From Solibacillus sp. FSL R7-0668 (GTDB lineage: Bacteria > Bacillota > Bacilli > Bacillales_A > Planococcaceae): a stretch of DNA of 64,000 nucleotides. Shown here piece by piece: positions 8,791-18,296 of this stretch (positions are counted from its first letter, which is position 1; each line of letters starts with the position of its first letter). Location: NCBI RefSeq assembly GCF_038006205.1, contig NZ_JBBOUU010000001.1, forward strand, positions 2,544,001 to 2,608,000. The letters run 5' to 3'. The translations under genes were made by a program, and so were the position numbers. Under the pieces are notes generated by a model that ran no database searches, was not told where the DNA came from, and worked only from the letters and a program-made list of their open reading frames with translations.

Positions 8791-9606
8791 TTATGAAAAC
8801 AAGCTTCCATAGCCCGTAATCGTCGTCGCTAAATCTTCTCGATAATGATCGTCTAATGGGTTAAAGCTATTCACATTGACTTCATTGCCCCCCAAGGACG
8901 AATGAATGTATTGCTCATCCCCAATATACATGGCGACATGTCCCGGGAAGAAAATCAAATCCCCACGCTTTAACTGTTCACGTGTAATTTCTCGCAATGG
9001 AAAGCCATCCATAATTTTGGCATCGCGGTAAATATATGAACCATTTAACATATAAGCCATCGAGCATAGGCCTGAGCAATCGATACCAAGTGGCGACTTT
9101 CCACCCCAACGATACGGTGTGCCGATATAACGAAACGCTGTCTGCACAACTTGCTCACGGAATAACTCCTCATTGGCTGTATATACTTTTACTCGCTTTT
9201 GAAGCCAAGCTGAACGTACATAGCCAAATTGCCCAGTAACGAGCTGCACCTTCGTCCATGATCGTTCTAACCCTGCTTCTTCAATTACTTGAATAAATGC
9301 ACCGCGCGTTAATGTCAGAATCTTATCGCTTTGAATTTTCGGCCCCGTTAATACATCCGCAAAGCTTTGGTTCACAACATAATCTGCATCAGCAATCCAG
9401 CTTGAAATGATGGCTGTACCTATCGCTAAATCTGATTTTAACATATATCCCTCATAGCGATAAAATGTACGAACCTTTACCCACGCTTCATCCATATCCT
9501 CTAAAACCTCTACCGGCATCCCATACAATGCTTCATCCACTAACTCTGAATGACTGTCCGTTTTTTCATGTAAATTGGCAATCATCACTTTTACAACTGC
9601 ATTCAT
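8791..9606 (-). CDS. ykfC: Gamma-D-glutamyl-L-diamino acid endopeptidase (NlpC/P60, YkfC-like)
   Basis: 271 aa: two SH3b-like domains (about 1-60 and 70-140), then an NlpC/P60 cysteine peptidase domain (about 148-271). The catalytic Cys is in GIDCSGLCSMAY, the His in FPGHVAMYIG, and a third polar residue is the His of YIHSS, the C-H-H arrangement reported for the YkfC group. Such enzymes cut the gamma-D-Glu to diamino acid bond of murein peptides. No signal peptide is visible, so it should act in the cytosol on imported peptides. It is the last gene of the operon, and its ATG directly follows the stop codon of the preceding gene (TGAATG). Its product L-Ala-D-Glu would feed YkfB encoded upstream. 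Confidence 0.88.
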   Translation of the reverse strand: MNAVVKVMIANLHEKTDSHSELVDEALYGMPVEVLEDMDEAWVKVRTFYRYEGYMLKSDLAIGTAIISSWIADADYVVNQSFADVLTGPKIQSDKILTLTRGAFIQVIEEAGLERSWTKVQLVTGQFGYVRSAWLQKRVKVYTANEELFREQVVQTAFRYIGTPYRWGGKSPLGIDCSGLCSMAYMLNGSYIYRDAKIMDGFPLREITREQLKRGDLIFFPGHVAMYIGDEQYIHSSLGGNEVNVNSFNPLDDHYREDLATTITGYGSLFS

Positions 9607-10380
9607 TCACTTGACCTCCATCTCACTTTTCGCCTCATAAACGATTTTTGAAATTTGTCCGATTAAACGCTTTGCTTGCTCATTATCGGTTACTTCCGTA
9701 ATAAAGACCCCAATAAAATAGGCGCCTTTATTATGAAATACAATGCCACAATCATGATCAACCGTATCCAGCCCACCTGTTTTATGAGCTATTTTTACAT
9801 CATCGACTAGATAACGCTTTAAAGACTCATGGCTTCGCTGACGACATAAAATATTTAAGGCAACAGCCGTCCATGTAGCATTTAATAACTTTCCGTTATA
9901 AAGTGCTTCAAAGAGTTTTTGCATATCACGTGCTGTCGTTTCATTGTCAAAGCCTTGCTGCTGGCGCTCAAAGTCCATCATTTTACGCTGTACTTTTGTA
10001 TCGTGTAAACCAATCTCTTTAAAATACGCATTATACGCATCCATACCTAAATAATCGATACAAGCATTGGTCGCTGTATTATCACTGGTAATGGTCATCC
10101 ACAATAATAATTCATGTAATGTTGCACGCTTTTCTCCTTGCTCGGTAAGGACACTAAAATCCACAAAGTTTTCGTCAGCAATATCAATCATTCGCTGTAA
10201 ATCACCATTTGTCATTTGTAAATGCTTTAATATTGCAATTAAAATAGGGACCTTTATGACACTTGCACTACTAAATATATCAGAAGGCAGCTGCTCATAA
10301 ATTTCTCCGTTTGCATAGTGTTGCACGGAAACGTGGACTTTAAACGGGCTTTGGGCAATGATCTTTGTTAATTGTTCCAT
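9607..10380 (-). CDS. Cytoplasmic beta-lactamase-fold serine hydrolase lacking the class A general-base Glu
   Basis: 257 aa with all three penicillin-recognising motifs: S40-V-I-K43 (SxxK), S99-D-N101 (SDN) and K200-T-G202 (KTG). No signal peptide is seen, which is unusual because class A beta-lactamases are exported. After SDN, the expected Arg-x-Glu of the omega loop reads R132-K-M134, so the deacylating Glu166 equivalent appears to be Met. The protein is therefore unlikely to be an efficient beta-lactamase; a peptidase, amidase or esterase acting on murein peptides is more plausible in this operon (inference). It starts 5 bases after ykfA, and its stop directly abuts the ykfC start. Confidence 0.75.
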   Translation of the reverse strand: MEQLTKIIAQSPFKVHVSVQHYANGEIYEQLPSDIFSSASVIKVPILIAILKHLQMTNGDLQRMIDIADENFVDFSVLTEQGEKRATLHELLLWMTITSDNTATNACIDYLGMDAYNAYFKEIGLHDTKVQRKMMDFERQQQGFDNETTARDMQKLFEALYNGKLLNATWTAVALNILCRQRSHESLKRYLVDDVKIAHKTGGLDTVDHDCGIVFHNKGAYFIGVFITEVTDNEQAKRLIGQISKIVYEAKSEMEVK

Positions 10381-10385
10381 CGCCT

Positions 10386-11324
10386 TTACCCAATCACTTC
10401 AATCGTGTGATTCGTCGCATTAATTGTTACTGTTTTCCCTAGAGGTAGGGACATCGTTGGTAATACATGACCACAAGTGATGTCCGCTAAGACCGGAATA
10501 TTTAGAGGTGCTAAAATTTCTGCAAATACTTGCTCTAGTGTTAAATTATTGTCAGGATTTTTTGTATCCATCGGTCCACAATCTGTCCATGCGCCTAGCA
10601 TAATTCCGGCACATGCGTCTAATTTACCTGCTAGCTTTAATTGTGTCAGCATGCGATCGATACGCTGTACATTTTCGTCGATATCTTCTAAAAACAAGAT
10701 TTTCCCTGTAACGTCAATCTCATAAGGTGTGCCCAGTGAAGCGGCAACTAATGTTAAATTACCACCCGTTAAAATTCCTGTCGCTACTCCCGGTGTAATC
10801 GTCTGCATCTCTTCTCCCGATTTATTTTCCAGGAAATAATGCGCCCACTCTGTATTTGTTACACTGTTCACAAAATAGTCCCATGTGTAGTCATCCATCG
10901 CTGGCTTAATAAATTCGGTAGACGGCATCGGTGTATGATACGTCACAAAGCCACATTGTTGATTGAATACCATATGTAAAGCTGTCACATCACTATAGCC
11001 TGCAAATACTTTGGGGTTCTTTTGTATCATTTCTAAATCAAGCATCGGTAAAATACGTGTTGCGCCGTAGCCACCACGAATACAGAAAATTCCATCAATT
11101 GCGGGATTGGCAAACATTTCATTTACCTCTTTTGCTCGCAGCGCATCACTACCAGCTAAATAGCCGTGACGTGTGCGACAAGTTTCCCCAACAACGACGT
11201 TAAAACCTAATTTTTCTACCGCTTCAATCGCAGGCTGTAATCGCTCTGTTGGTGTAGCACCTGAAGCACTAATTAATGCAACGGTATCGCCTTTTTTCAA
11301 TGATCTTGGAATAATTAAGCTCAT
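10386..11324 (-). CDS. ykfA: Murein tetrapeptide LD-carboxypeptidase (S66, YkfA-like)
   Basis: 312 aa, full length for peptidase family S66. The nucleophile Ser is in AGYSDVTAL, the catalytic Glu in ILFLEDIDE and the catalytic His in [13 protein letters not shown]. The [13 protein letters not shown] block is characteristic. LD-carboxypeptidases remove the terminal D-Ala from murein tetrapeptides (L-Ala-gamma-D-Glu-diamino acid-D-Ala) in the cytoplasm; no signal peptide is present. The start overlaps the end of the upstream ATPase gene by 4 bp (ATGA). Together with YkfC and YkfB it forms the degradation branch of the operon. B. subtilis carries ykfA in the ykfABCD group next to dpp. Confidence 0.92.
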   Translation of the reverse strand: MSLIIPRSLKKGDTVALISASGATPTERLQPAIEAVEKLGFNVVVGETCRTRHGYLAGSDALRAKEVNEMFANPAIDGIFCIRGGYGATRILPMLDLEMIQKNPKVFAGYSDVTALHMVFNQQCGFVTYHTPMPSTEFIKPAMDDYTWDYFVNSVTNTEWAHYFLENKSGEEMQTITPGVATGILTGGNLTLVAASLGTPYEIDVTGKILFLEDIDENVQRIDRMLTQLKLAGKLDACAGIMLGAWTDCGPMDTKNPDNNLTLEQVFAEILAPLNIPVLADITCGHVLPTMSLPLGKTVTINATNHTIEVIG

Positions 11325-12274
11325 ACATTTGCCTCCTGACGTTCAATAATCGCACGATACGCTGCTTGTTCCTCTTGATTAGCTAATACAAAATGGCCTT
11401 CCTCAATTTCAACAAACTCCGGCGGATCTGTCTCATATTGGTGGACCGTTGGATCATATACTTGTAATTTTTTTTGACGCTCTTTAATTGGATTAGGCTC
11501 TGGAACTGCCGCTAATAATGCCTTTGTATAGGGGTGCAATGGGTTATTAAACAGCTTTTCCGTTTCGCCTAGCTCTACAATTCGCCCTTTATAAATGACC
11601 GCCGTTCGATCGGTAATAAAACGTACAATCGATAAATCATGCGCGATGAATAAATAGGTTAGGTCACGTTCCTGCTGTAAGCTAGAAAGCAAATTCAGCA
11701 CTTGCGCACGAATCGAAACATCTAGGGCTGAAATCGGCTCATCTGCTACAACAAACTCTGGCTCCATCACAAGTGCACGTGCAATACCAATTCGTTGACG
11801 CTGCCCCCCAGAGAATTCATGCGGGAAGCGGGAAGCAAATTCTGGTAGCAGCCCTACTTCTAGTAATGCTTTCTTTACCTTTTCAATGCGCTCTTGCTCA
11901 CTACTAAACTTCTTATTATTAATTAGACCTTCTGAAATAATATAATCCACCTTGGCACGTTCATTTAGTGACGCACCTGGATCTTGGAAAATCATTTGAA
12001 TTTTTTGCGTAATTTCTTTATCCCATGCACTCGAAATACGTCCGTTAATTTTTTTACCATGGAATAGGATTTCGCCGTTTGTGATGGGGTTAATGCGCAT
12101 AATGGCACGGCCGATTGTCGTTTTACCGGAACCGGATTCGCCTACTAAGCCAAATGTTTCCCCTTTATAAATATCAAAGCTGACATCATCGACTGCTTTG
12201 AATTCCTTTTTACCACTGCCAAAAATGATATCGATATTTTTGACTTCTATTAGCTTTTCACGTTCGTTACTCAT
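11321..12274 (-). CDS. ykfD: Oligopeptide/dipeptide ABC transporter ATP-binding protein (second ATPase)
   Basis: Start set at the ATG at 12274 ([16 protein letters not shown]) with GGGAG upstream; a longer frame to 12367 would run deep into dppD. About 317 aa. Walker A is [12 protein letters not shown], the signature is [15 protein letters not shown], and Walker B is [12 protein letters not shown], with a switch His in FIAHDLS. The C-terminal oligopeptide-transporter extension ([16 protein letters not shown]) identifies the Opp/Dpp subfamily. It pairs with DppD to drive the DppBC permease. Its start overlaps the dppD end by 8 bp and its stop overlaps the ykfA start by 4 bp. Position corresponds to YkfD of B. 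subtilis, equivalent to DppF elsewhere. Confidence 0.93.
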   Translation of the reverse strand: MSNEREKLIEVKNIDIIFGSGKKEFKAVDDVSFDIYKGETFGLVGESGSGKTTIGRAIMRINPITNGEILFHGKKINGRISSAWDKEITQKIQMIFQDPGASLNERAKVDYIISEGLINNKKFSSEQERIEKVKKALLEVGLLPEFASRFPHEFSGGQRQRIGIARALVMEPEFVVADEPISALDVSIRAQVLNLLSSLQQERDLTYLFIAHDLSIVRFITDRTAVIYKGRIVELGETEKLFNNPLHPYTKALLAAVPEPNPIKERQKKLQVYDPTVHQYETDPPEFVEIEEGHFVLANQEEQAAYRAIIERQEANV

Positions 12275-13313
12275 GCATATATCGTCTCCCTTCCGCAAAA
12301 AATGCTTGTAACACTTCTGGAGGCTCGACTTTCGGTGCTTTCGGGTCAAGTAGCCATGTCCGTGCAAAATGCGTATCCGTCACTTGGAAAAATGGTGGAC
12401 GTTCCACAAAATCAATTTTAAGTGCATATTGATTGCGCGGGGCAAATGCATCCCCTTTAATTTCTTTAAATAGGTTCGGCGGTGTTCCTTTAATGGAATA
12501 GAGTGCCTCTCCCTTGACACCAAGTTGCGGTAAAGAGGAAATTAACGCCCATGTATAAGGGTGCTTGGCATTAAAGAACACTTCATTCGTCTGCCCCACC
12601 TCAATAATATCCCCGGCATACATTACCGCAATTCGGTCTGCCACCTTTGCAACAACACCAAGGTCATGTGTAATGTAGATTGTCGTTAATAAATATTTTT
12701 CTTGTAGCGTTGTCAGCAGCTGTAAAATTTGCGCTTGAATCGTTACGTCAAGCGCAGTTGTTGGCTCATCACAAATTAAAATTTGCGGATTACATGCCAC
12801 CGCAATGGCAATGACGATTCGTTGACGCATCCCACCCGAAAATTCATGCGGATATTGCTTGTAACGGCGCTCTACATCATGAATGCCCACATCACGCAAG
12901 AGCTGTAATGTTGTTTCATAGGCATCCTTTCCTTTTAACCCTTGATGCAGCACGACACTTTCTTCAATTTGTTTCCCAATCGTTTTAAGCGGATTGAGCG
13001 ACGTCATCGGATCTTGCGTAACCATCGCAATCTTTTTACCACGAATTTTTAACCAATCCGCTTCTGTTTTAAACTGCGCTAAATCATGCCCATCATAGAC
13101 AATTTTGCCCGAATCGATATAGCCATTTTTGTCTAATAAGCCCATAATGGATTTGACCAATACCGATTTGCCCGAACCAGATTCCCCAACAATCGCTAGA
13201 CTTTCCCCTTTATATAAATCAAGTGAAATATCACGAATGGCCGTTAATGTTTGGCCACGTAATTTAAATTTAATAACGACATTTTCAATGGATAAAATCT
13301 TTTCTCGTTCCAT
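12267..13313 (-). CDS. dppD: Dipeptide ABC transporter ATP-binding protein DppD
   Basis: 348 aa with Walker [13 protein letters not shown], signature [15 protein letters not shown], Walker [13 protein letters not shown] and switch His in YITHDLG. The C-terminal peptide-transporter domain begins around [15 protein letters not shown], but the cysteines that bind an Fe-S cluster in some OppD/DppD proteins are not seen here. The start ATG follows GAAAGGATGG. It lies 15 bases after dppC and overlaps the next ATPase gene by 8 bp. It energises import of di- to oligopeptides; in this operon the cargo is probably murein-derived peptides. Confidence 0.93.
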   Translation of the reverse strand: MEREKILSIENVVIKFKLRGQTLTAIRDISLDLYKGESLAIVGESGSGKSVLVKSIMGLLDKNGYIDSGKIVYDGHDLAQFKTEADWLKIRGKKIAMVTQDPMTSLNPLKTIGKQIEESVVLHQGLKGKDAYETTLQLLRDVGIHDVERRYKQYPHEFSGGMRQRIVIAIAVACNPQILICDEPTTALDVTIQAQILQLLTTLQEKYLLTTIYITHDLGVVAKVADRIAVMYAGDIIEVGQTNEVFFNAKHPYTWALISSLPQLGVKGEALYSIKGTPPNLFKEIKGDAFAPRNQYALKIDFVERPPFFQVTDTHFARTWLLDPKAPKVEPPEVLQAFFAEGRRYMHE

Positions 13314-13328
13314 ACAACGCCATCCTTT

Positions 13329-14303
13329 CTACACATGGTTTTTCGGATCCGCTGCATCTGCAAACGCATTTCCGATAATATAAAAGGCAATCGTAATGAC
13401 ACTTAGCACAATACTTGGGAAAATTAATTGATAACGTAAATCCGGTGACATCATCAGCACGCGACCTTCGTTAATTAAGTTTCCTAAAGATGGCTCACTT
13501 ACTGGTAAACCTAAACCAATATACGTTAAAAATACTTCCGCACCAATAGCAGCAGGAACCGCCAAGCTCATACGCAGCATAATGACTGAAATTAAATACG
13601 GCAATAAGTTTTTCAAAATAATTTTATAGCCGGGTGTTCCTAATGTTTTGGATGCTAAATTATACTCACGGTCACGTAAAATAACAATTTGATTCCTTAA
13701 GAAACGCGCCATCTCCACCCAGCCGGTAATACACATAGCGATAATAATTGTTGAAATGCCTGGACGTAAAATATACGCCATTAAAATTAAGACAATCGTC
13801 GTCGGAATATTATCTACAATGTTATACAGTTGCGTAATCGGCATTTCTAATTTTCGTGAATAGCCCCACAACGCACCGACCGTAAAGCCAATAATCACTT
13901 CAATAATGGCAACAGCAAAGCCGATAAATAAGGATGTCCGTGTACCTTGCCAAATACGCGACCATAAATCCTGACCAATCGAGTTTGTTCCGAAAATATA
14001 TTCTTCATTCGGGGCAACATTTCGATCCTGCATCCCCGTCTCCGCATTAAGATAAATTTGGGTAGGCGATTTTTGATCTGGTAAATAGGGTTGTATAAAG
14101 GTAAACGCAATTAATAACACCACAAAGAATAATAAAAATACGGCAATTTTATTTTTTGTAAAGGAACGGAATGTCGAACGCCAATACGAGTAATTCGAAT
14201 AAGCGGTTTCTTCTGCTTTTGCATCATCAACACCGGCAAATTCAAATAAATGCTCGTTCGATTTATCCGAAATATTTTGAATTTCTTTCGTAAATAAGCC
14301 CAT
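13329..14303 (-). CDS. dppC: Dipeptide ABC transporter permease DppC
   Basis: 324 aa. A cytoplasmic N-terminal stretch (about 1-50) precedes TM1 (about 55-75), an external OppC_N loop holding the NSIGQDLWSRIWQGTRTS block, and five further membrane segments. The EAA motif, which docks the ATPase, reads ASKTLGTPGYKIILKNLLPYL. Family: BPD_transp_1, DppC/OppC type. It shares 1 bp with the upstream dppB stop, so the two permease subunits are translationally coupled and should form a DppBC heterodimer in the membrane. Confidence 0.93.
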   Translation of the reverse strand: MGLFTKEIQNISDKSNEHLFEFAGVDDAKAEETAYSNYSYWRSTFRSFTKNKIAVFLLFFVVLLIAFTFIQPYLPDQKSPTQIYLNAETGMQDRNVAPNEEYIFGTNSIGQDLWSRIWQGTRTSLFIGFAVAIIEVIIGFTVGALWGYSRKLEMPITQLYNIVDNIPTTIVLILMAYILRPGISTIIIAMCITGWVEMARFLRNQIVILRDREYNLASKTLGTPGYKIILKNLLPYLISVIMLRMSLAVPAAIGAEVFLTYIGLGLPVSEPSLGNLINEGRVLMMSPDLRYQLIFPSIVLSVITIAFYIIGNAFADAADPKNHV

Positions 14304-15247
14304 TAGCGCACACTGTCTCCCTTCCCTAGCTTAATTCGAGGATCAACAATGGCCATCAGTAAGTCCCCTAAAATAAGCCCTATAATCCCTAACGAAGAAA
14401 ACACAAGAACTAATCCTTGCACGACGTTATTATCTTGTCGCTGAATCGCATCTACTAACAAGCCACCCATGCCAGGAATTGAGAATAATGATTCAATATA
14501 AATCGAACCTGTAATTGTAAATAAAATCGTAGCTGGTAAATATTGCGCCATCGGAATAAAAGCATTTCGCATCACATGTCGGAACATGATTGTACGCTCC
14601 TTTACCCCTTTAGCACGTGCCAATTTAATGTAATCCTTGTTCAACTCATCGACCATATAACGACGCATCCACATTGCATAGGACGCAATCGGACCAAGCG
14701 CTAGACAAATTAACGGTAAGATGAAGCTCTTCGTATTGTATTCATCAAATAGCATCGGTAATCCGAGCCAATCTGAAATATACATCTGGATCATTAAGAA
14801 ATAAACCATTGCCGGCACCGCTACAATAATGACGATGTAGCCTGTTCCAAGTCGATCTAGCCAGCGCCCTTTAAATTGCGCCATTAATATCCCTAGTGGT
14901 ACACCTACTAAAAGTGAAAGCGCCACCGCCCCTAAACCAAATAAAATAGAATACATCATTTTATCTGCAATAATATCTACAACTGGAACATCTGTACGAT
15001 ATGTAATCGACTTTCCTAAATCCCCTTGGAATAAATTCACATAAAAGTTTTTCAACTGTACAAGGAGTGGATCACGTAAGCCCAAATTCGTTAAATATAC
15101 CTCTTGTTGTTCCGGCGACATTTTTTCTGCTGCTGCCCCTAAATAGCCTTCATCTGGCATTAGACGTAGTAGGGAAAAAACAATCGTAATAATAATAAAT
15201 AGCGTGAAAATCGATTGCACAATACGTTTGGTAAGATACTTTAACAT
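14303..15247 (-). CDS. dppB: Dipeptide ABC transporter permease DppB
   Basis: 314 aa. TM1 spans about 10-30 (QSIFTLFIIITIVFSLLRLMP), then an external region with the typical LGLRDPLLVQLKNFYVNLFQGDLGKSI block (shown in part: LGLRDPLLVQL). Five more membrane helices follow, with the EAA loop ARAKGVKERTIMFRHVMRNA. This is the DppB/OppB half of the permease. The start ATG has GGAGGG upstream. It lies 95 bases after dppE, the largest gap inside the operon, and that gap holds a hairpin that may let the binding protein be made in excess. Confidence 0.93.
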   Translation of the reverse strand: MLKYLTKRIVQSIFTLFIIITIVFSLLRLMPDEGYLGAAAEKMSPEQQEVYLTNLGLRDPLLVQLKNFYVNLFQGDLGKSITYRTDVPVVDIIADKMMYSILFGLGAVALSLLVGVPLGILMAQFKGRWLDRLGTGYIVIIVAVPAMVYFLMIQMYISDWLGLPMLFDEYNTKSFILPLICLALGPIASYAMWMRRYMVDELNKDYIKLARAKGVKERTIMFRHVMRNAFIPMAQYLPATILFTITGSIYIESLFSIPGMGGLLVDAIQRQDNNVVQGLVLVFSSLGIIGLILGDLLMAIVDPRIKLGKGDSVR

Positions 15248-15278
15248 GCGATTCCCTCCTTACATTTAAAATACGAAA

Positions 15279-15308
15279 GGAGATGCAGAAAAAAATTCTG
15301 TCATCTCC
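15279..15308 (-). other. Hairpin in the dppE-dppB gap
   Basis: GGAGATGCAGAA (15279-15290) pairs with TTCTGTCATCTCC (15296-15308), with one bulged base and a 5-nt loop. On the coding strand only a weak T-rich stretch follows, so it is more likely an mRNA 3'-end stabiliser or partial terminator than a full stop. Confidence 0.55.
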
Positions 15309-15342
15309 TGACGTTACTACATGTTAAAAGCGCATTAAGAAA

Positions 15343-17172
15343 TTACTTTGAAGCGTTCGCTAAAGCTTCTGCACGTTCTTTTTCCCATGCCTCTTTAGCT
15401 GATTTATACTCTTCATTGCTCATTGGCTTTTCTAGGATAGACTGACCTTTAAATTTCTCAGATGTGACACCAAATGGCGAATATTGTGATTCGAATGGGT
15501 TTAATTTCGAAGCGACATAGCCGCCACCGCCAACAGCGTAAGGAATGACGAATGCTTCTTCAATTAAGAATGCCTCTGCTTTTGCAAATAGTTCATAGCG
15601 TTTTGCTGGATCCACTTCTGCTTTTGCAGCTTCTACTAACTTATCGTATTCACCGTTATATCCTTCTGCTAACTCAGGCTTGTTATAAGTACCACCTGTC
15701 GTGAATGGATCTGTATACGTTGATGGGTCAGCAAAGTCAGGACCCCAGTTTGCTTCGATCATCGCGAATTTACCTGGACGACGAACTTCCCCTAAGAAGC
15801 CTGTCGCTGGACCAGCAAATAATTCTACATCGATGTAATCTGCACCTAATAAGTTTTCAAGCTGTTGCTCTACGACTTGTGAGCGATTTGCCCATTCAGG
15901 TGAACCCGAGTTATAAGGTAATACTAATTTCACTGGGAATGTTGCTTTTCCTGCTAAAGCAGTCATTGCCGCTTCTTTATGCTGGATAGCTAAATCTTTA
16001 TTAAATGAATCCGTTTCTGTAATTGCTTTTAATGGCTCTAAAACTGTGTAATCTACACCGGCAACGTCCACGAAGTTTTTCGGTGTAATCGTGTTTGATA
16101 CTAAATCTTGCGGGTTGTATGGCTCAATTGTTAACAGCGCCGATACTCGGTCTAATGCATGGTACAGTGATTTACGGAAATCTTTGTTGTTCACTGCGAC
16201 TTTCCAGTTTTCTGGCTGACTCTCTGCATCAAATTGTGGATCAAAGTTTAATGCATAGAAATATGTGTAGAAGTTATTTGTATTTTGACGTACTAACTCT
16301 TTTTTGTCCTCCGCATTTAACCATTCATCTAAAATAGATGTTGGAATGCTTGCGCCGTCAATTTCGCCACGTAAAAATAACTCAGGTGCTACTGTTGCTG
16401 CCTCTTTGTTATATTTATAGCGAATACGGTCGATTTTTACATTGTCTTTATCCCAGTACGTATCATTTTTCACAAGCACACGCTCATTTTGAGGCTCAAA
16501 TTTGTCTAAAATATACGCTCCGTTGTATAAGAAATTATCCGCAGTTGTACCGAAAGCCTCGCCCTTTTCTGCTAAGAACGCTCCGTTAACCGGGAAGAAA
16601 CATACGTAGTTCAGCATTGATAAGAAATAAGGTGTAGAGCCTTCTAATGTGTACTCTAGTGTATAGTCATCTACTGCCTTTACCCCAACTTGCGAGAAGT
16701 CTGTTACTTCTTCGTTGTAGAAAGCGTCACCATTTTTTACAACAGTAGCAATCCATGCTGTTGAAGATTCATTTTTCGCATCAAGCACGTAGTTTAATCC
16801 GTCTACGAAGTCTTGTGCTACAACATCAGCCACTTCTTTTCCTTGATTGTCTACCCATTTCACGCCTTCACGTAATTTGAATGTCCAAACCGATGCATCT
16901 GCATTTGCCTCCCAGCTTTCTGCTAAACCTGGTTGTACAACACCATATTGATCATATTCAATTAATCCGTCTACTAAGTTTGCCGCTACTGCGAACTCAT
17001 TTGTTTCTGAAGTTTTTAAGTAATTTAATGTTTTAATTTCACCAGAATACACTGTGCGGTACTCTTGTGGTTTGCCTGAATCGCCATCCTTGCCTGAATC
17101 AGCTGAATCATCGCTACAAGCAGCTAAAACGAATGCAAACATACATGCTAAAGCTAATAAATATTTTTTCAT
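15343..17172 (-). CDS. dppE: Peptide ABC transporter substrate-binding lipoprotein DppE
   Basis: Start chosen at the ATG at 17172 (MKKYLLALACMFAF) with GGGGGAAA upstream; two earlier in-frame ATGs precede or overlap this site. About 609 aa. A type II signal peptide ends in the lipobox LAAC (Cys at about residue 19), followed by an acidic Ser/Asp linker. The SBP_bac_5 family region runs from about 40 to 590, with the landmarks LAESWEANADASVWTFKLREG (in part LAESWEANADASVW) and EANWGPDFADPSTY. Anchored outside the cell, it delivers peptides to DppBC. It lies 43 bases after ykfB, within the catabolic genes. At roughly 610 aa it is longer than B. subtilis DppE. Confidence 0.92.
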   Translation of the reverse strand: MKKYLLALACMFAFVLAACSDDSADSGKDGDSGKPQEYRTVYSGEIKTLNYLKTSETNEFAVAANLVDGLIEYDQYGVVQPGLAESWEANADASVWTFKLREGVKWVDNQGKEVADVVAQDFVDGLNYVLDAKNESSTAWIATVVKNGDAFYNEEVTDFSQVGVKAVDDYTLEYTLEGSTPYFLSMLNYVCFFPVNGAFLAEKGEAFGTTADNFLYNGAYILDKFEPQNERVLVKNDTYWDKDNVKIDRIRYKYNKEAATVAPELFLRGEIDGASIPTSILDEWLNAEDKKELVRQNTNNFYTYFYALNFDPQFDAESQPENWKVAVNNKDFRKSLYHALDRVSALLTIEPYNPQDLVSNTITPKNFVDVAGVDYTVLEPLKAITETDSFNKDLAIQHKEAAMTALAGKATFPVKLVLPYNSGSPEWANRSQVVEQQLENLLGADYIDVELFAGPATGFLGEVRRPGKFAMIEANWGPDFADPSTYTDPFTTGGTYNKPELAEGYNGEYDKLVEAAKAEVDPAKRYELFAKAEAFLIEEAFVIPYAVGGGGYVASKLNPFESQYSPFGVTSEKFKGQSILEKPMSNEEYKSAKEAWEKERAEALANASK

Positions 17173-17215
17173 GTACTTTTCCCCCATCATTTTCTTTTTC
17201 TTGGCTTCTAGGAGC

Positions 17216-18283
17216 CTATAGTAAAAATCCTAAACCGGCGCGTTCAACCATTTGAATTGTTTCCCCCTCAAAAATAGGTCCACCGTTTATCGGATCTTTA
17301 ACACAAAGACTAGGTCCATCTAAATCGACCATTGTAACGATTTTGTTTGCTGCCGCAAAATGTGCTGCCGCGCTCACGCTAATTTTCGTTTCGAGCATAC
17401 AGCCAATCATACATTCCACTCCGCTAGCCTGTGCGATATTCGCAATTTGCTGCGCCTTTGAAATGCCCCCTGTTTTCATCAGCTTAATATTTATTAAATC
17501 CGCCGCACGCTTTTCGATGACCTCGATGGCCTGCTTCGGTGAAAACACACTTTCATCTGCCAATATTGGCGTTTGTGTGTGATTGGTCACATACTGCATC
17601 CCAACCACATCACTATAATGGACAGGCTGTTCAACTAATTCCATTTGCACCCCTGCATCTTCTAATTGACCAATTATGGATACAGCCTGTTTCGGTGTCC
17701 AGCCTTGATTTGCATCAATTCGTAGCCCAATTTGAGGACCTACTGCTTCGTGAATTTTTAAAATGCGGTTCACATCCCCAGTCGGATCCTTTCCTACTTT
17801 AACCTTCAAAATAGAAAAGCCGCGTTTCACTGCCGCTAAGCTATCTTGCACCATTTCCGGATGCTCATTGACACTAATCGTAATGTCTGTAGTCAATGAT
17901 TTCCGATAGCCCCCGAGCAATTCGTAAAGAGGCGCATTATATTTCTTCGCCCACAAATCATAAAGTGCGATTTCAACAGCGGCCTTTGCACTTGTATTTT
18001 GGTATAAGCAGCTGTCTACAAGCTCACATAAAGCCGCAATTTCTGCCAAATCCATTCCTTTAAGGAGTGGTGCAATGACTTGTTCAATTGCATACTGAAT
18101 CGATCCAAGTGTTTCACCGGTGATGACATGCGTTGGTGCAGCTTCACCAATGCCTATTTGGCCATCATCCGTGTGAATGGTCACCATCACATTTTGTATA
18201 CTATGCACCGTGCGTAAAGCCGTCTTAAATGGCGTAATAAGGGGCGCTTCTACTAAACTTACTTTGACATCTGTAATTTTCAT
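17216..18283 (-). CDS. ykfB: L-Ala-D/L-Glu epimerase (enolase superfamily, YkfB-like)
   Basis: 355 aa, muconate-lactonising subgroup of the enolase superfamily. The catalytic KxK is in LKVKVG, metal ligands are the Asp of IDANQGW, Glu of LVEQP and Asp of ADESVF, the second catalytic Lys is in NIKLMKTGG, and DLDGP near the C-terminus is the dipeptide-recognition motif of Ala-Glu epimerases. The enzyme converts L-Ala-D-Glu into L-Ala-L-Glu, which ordinary peptidases can hydrolyse. It starts 13 bases after dppA. Substrate assignment rests on motif and operon context with YkfC, which releases L-Ala-D-Glu. Confidence 0.93.
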   Translation of the reverse strand: MKITDVKVSLVEAPLITPFKTALRTVHSIQNVMVTIHTDDGQIGIGEAAPTHVITGETLGSIQYAIEQVIAPLLKGMDLAEIAALCELVDSCLYQNTSAKAAVEIALYDLWAKKYNAPLYELLGGYRKSLTTDITISVNEHPEMVQDSLAAVKRGFSILKVKVGKDPTGDVNRILKIHEAVGPQIGLRIDANQGWTPKQAVSIIGQLEDAGVQMELVEQPVHYSDVVGMQYVTNHTQTPILADESVFSPKQAIEVIEKRAADLINIKLMKTGGISKAQQIANIAQASGVECMIGCMLETKISVSAAAHFAAANKIVTMVDLDGPSLCVKDPINGGPIFEGETIQMVERAGLGFLL

Positions 18284-18296
18284 GCTGTCACCTGCT

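Noticed and set aside
9607-10380. Beta-lactam resistance gene
   Set aside because: No signal peptide, the Glu166 equivalent appears to be Met, and the operon is catabolic.
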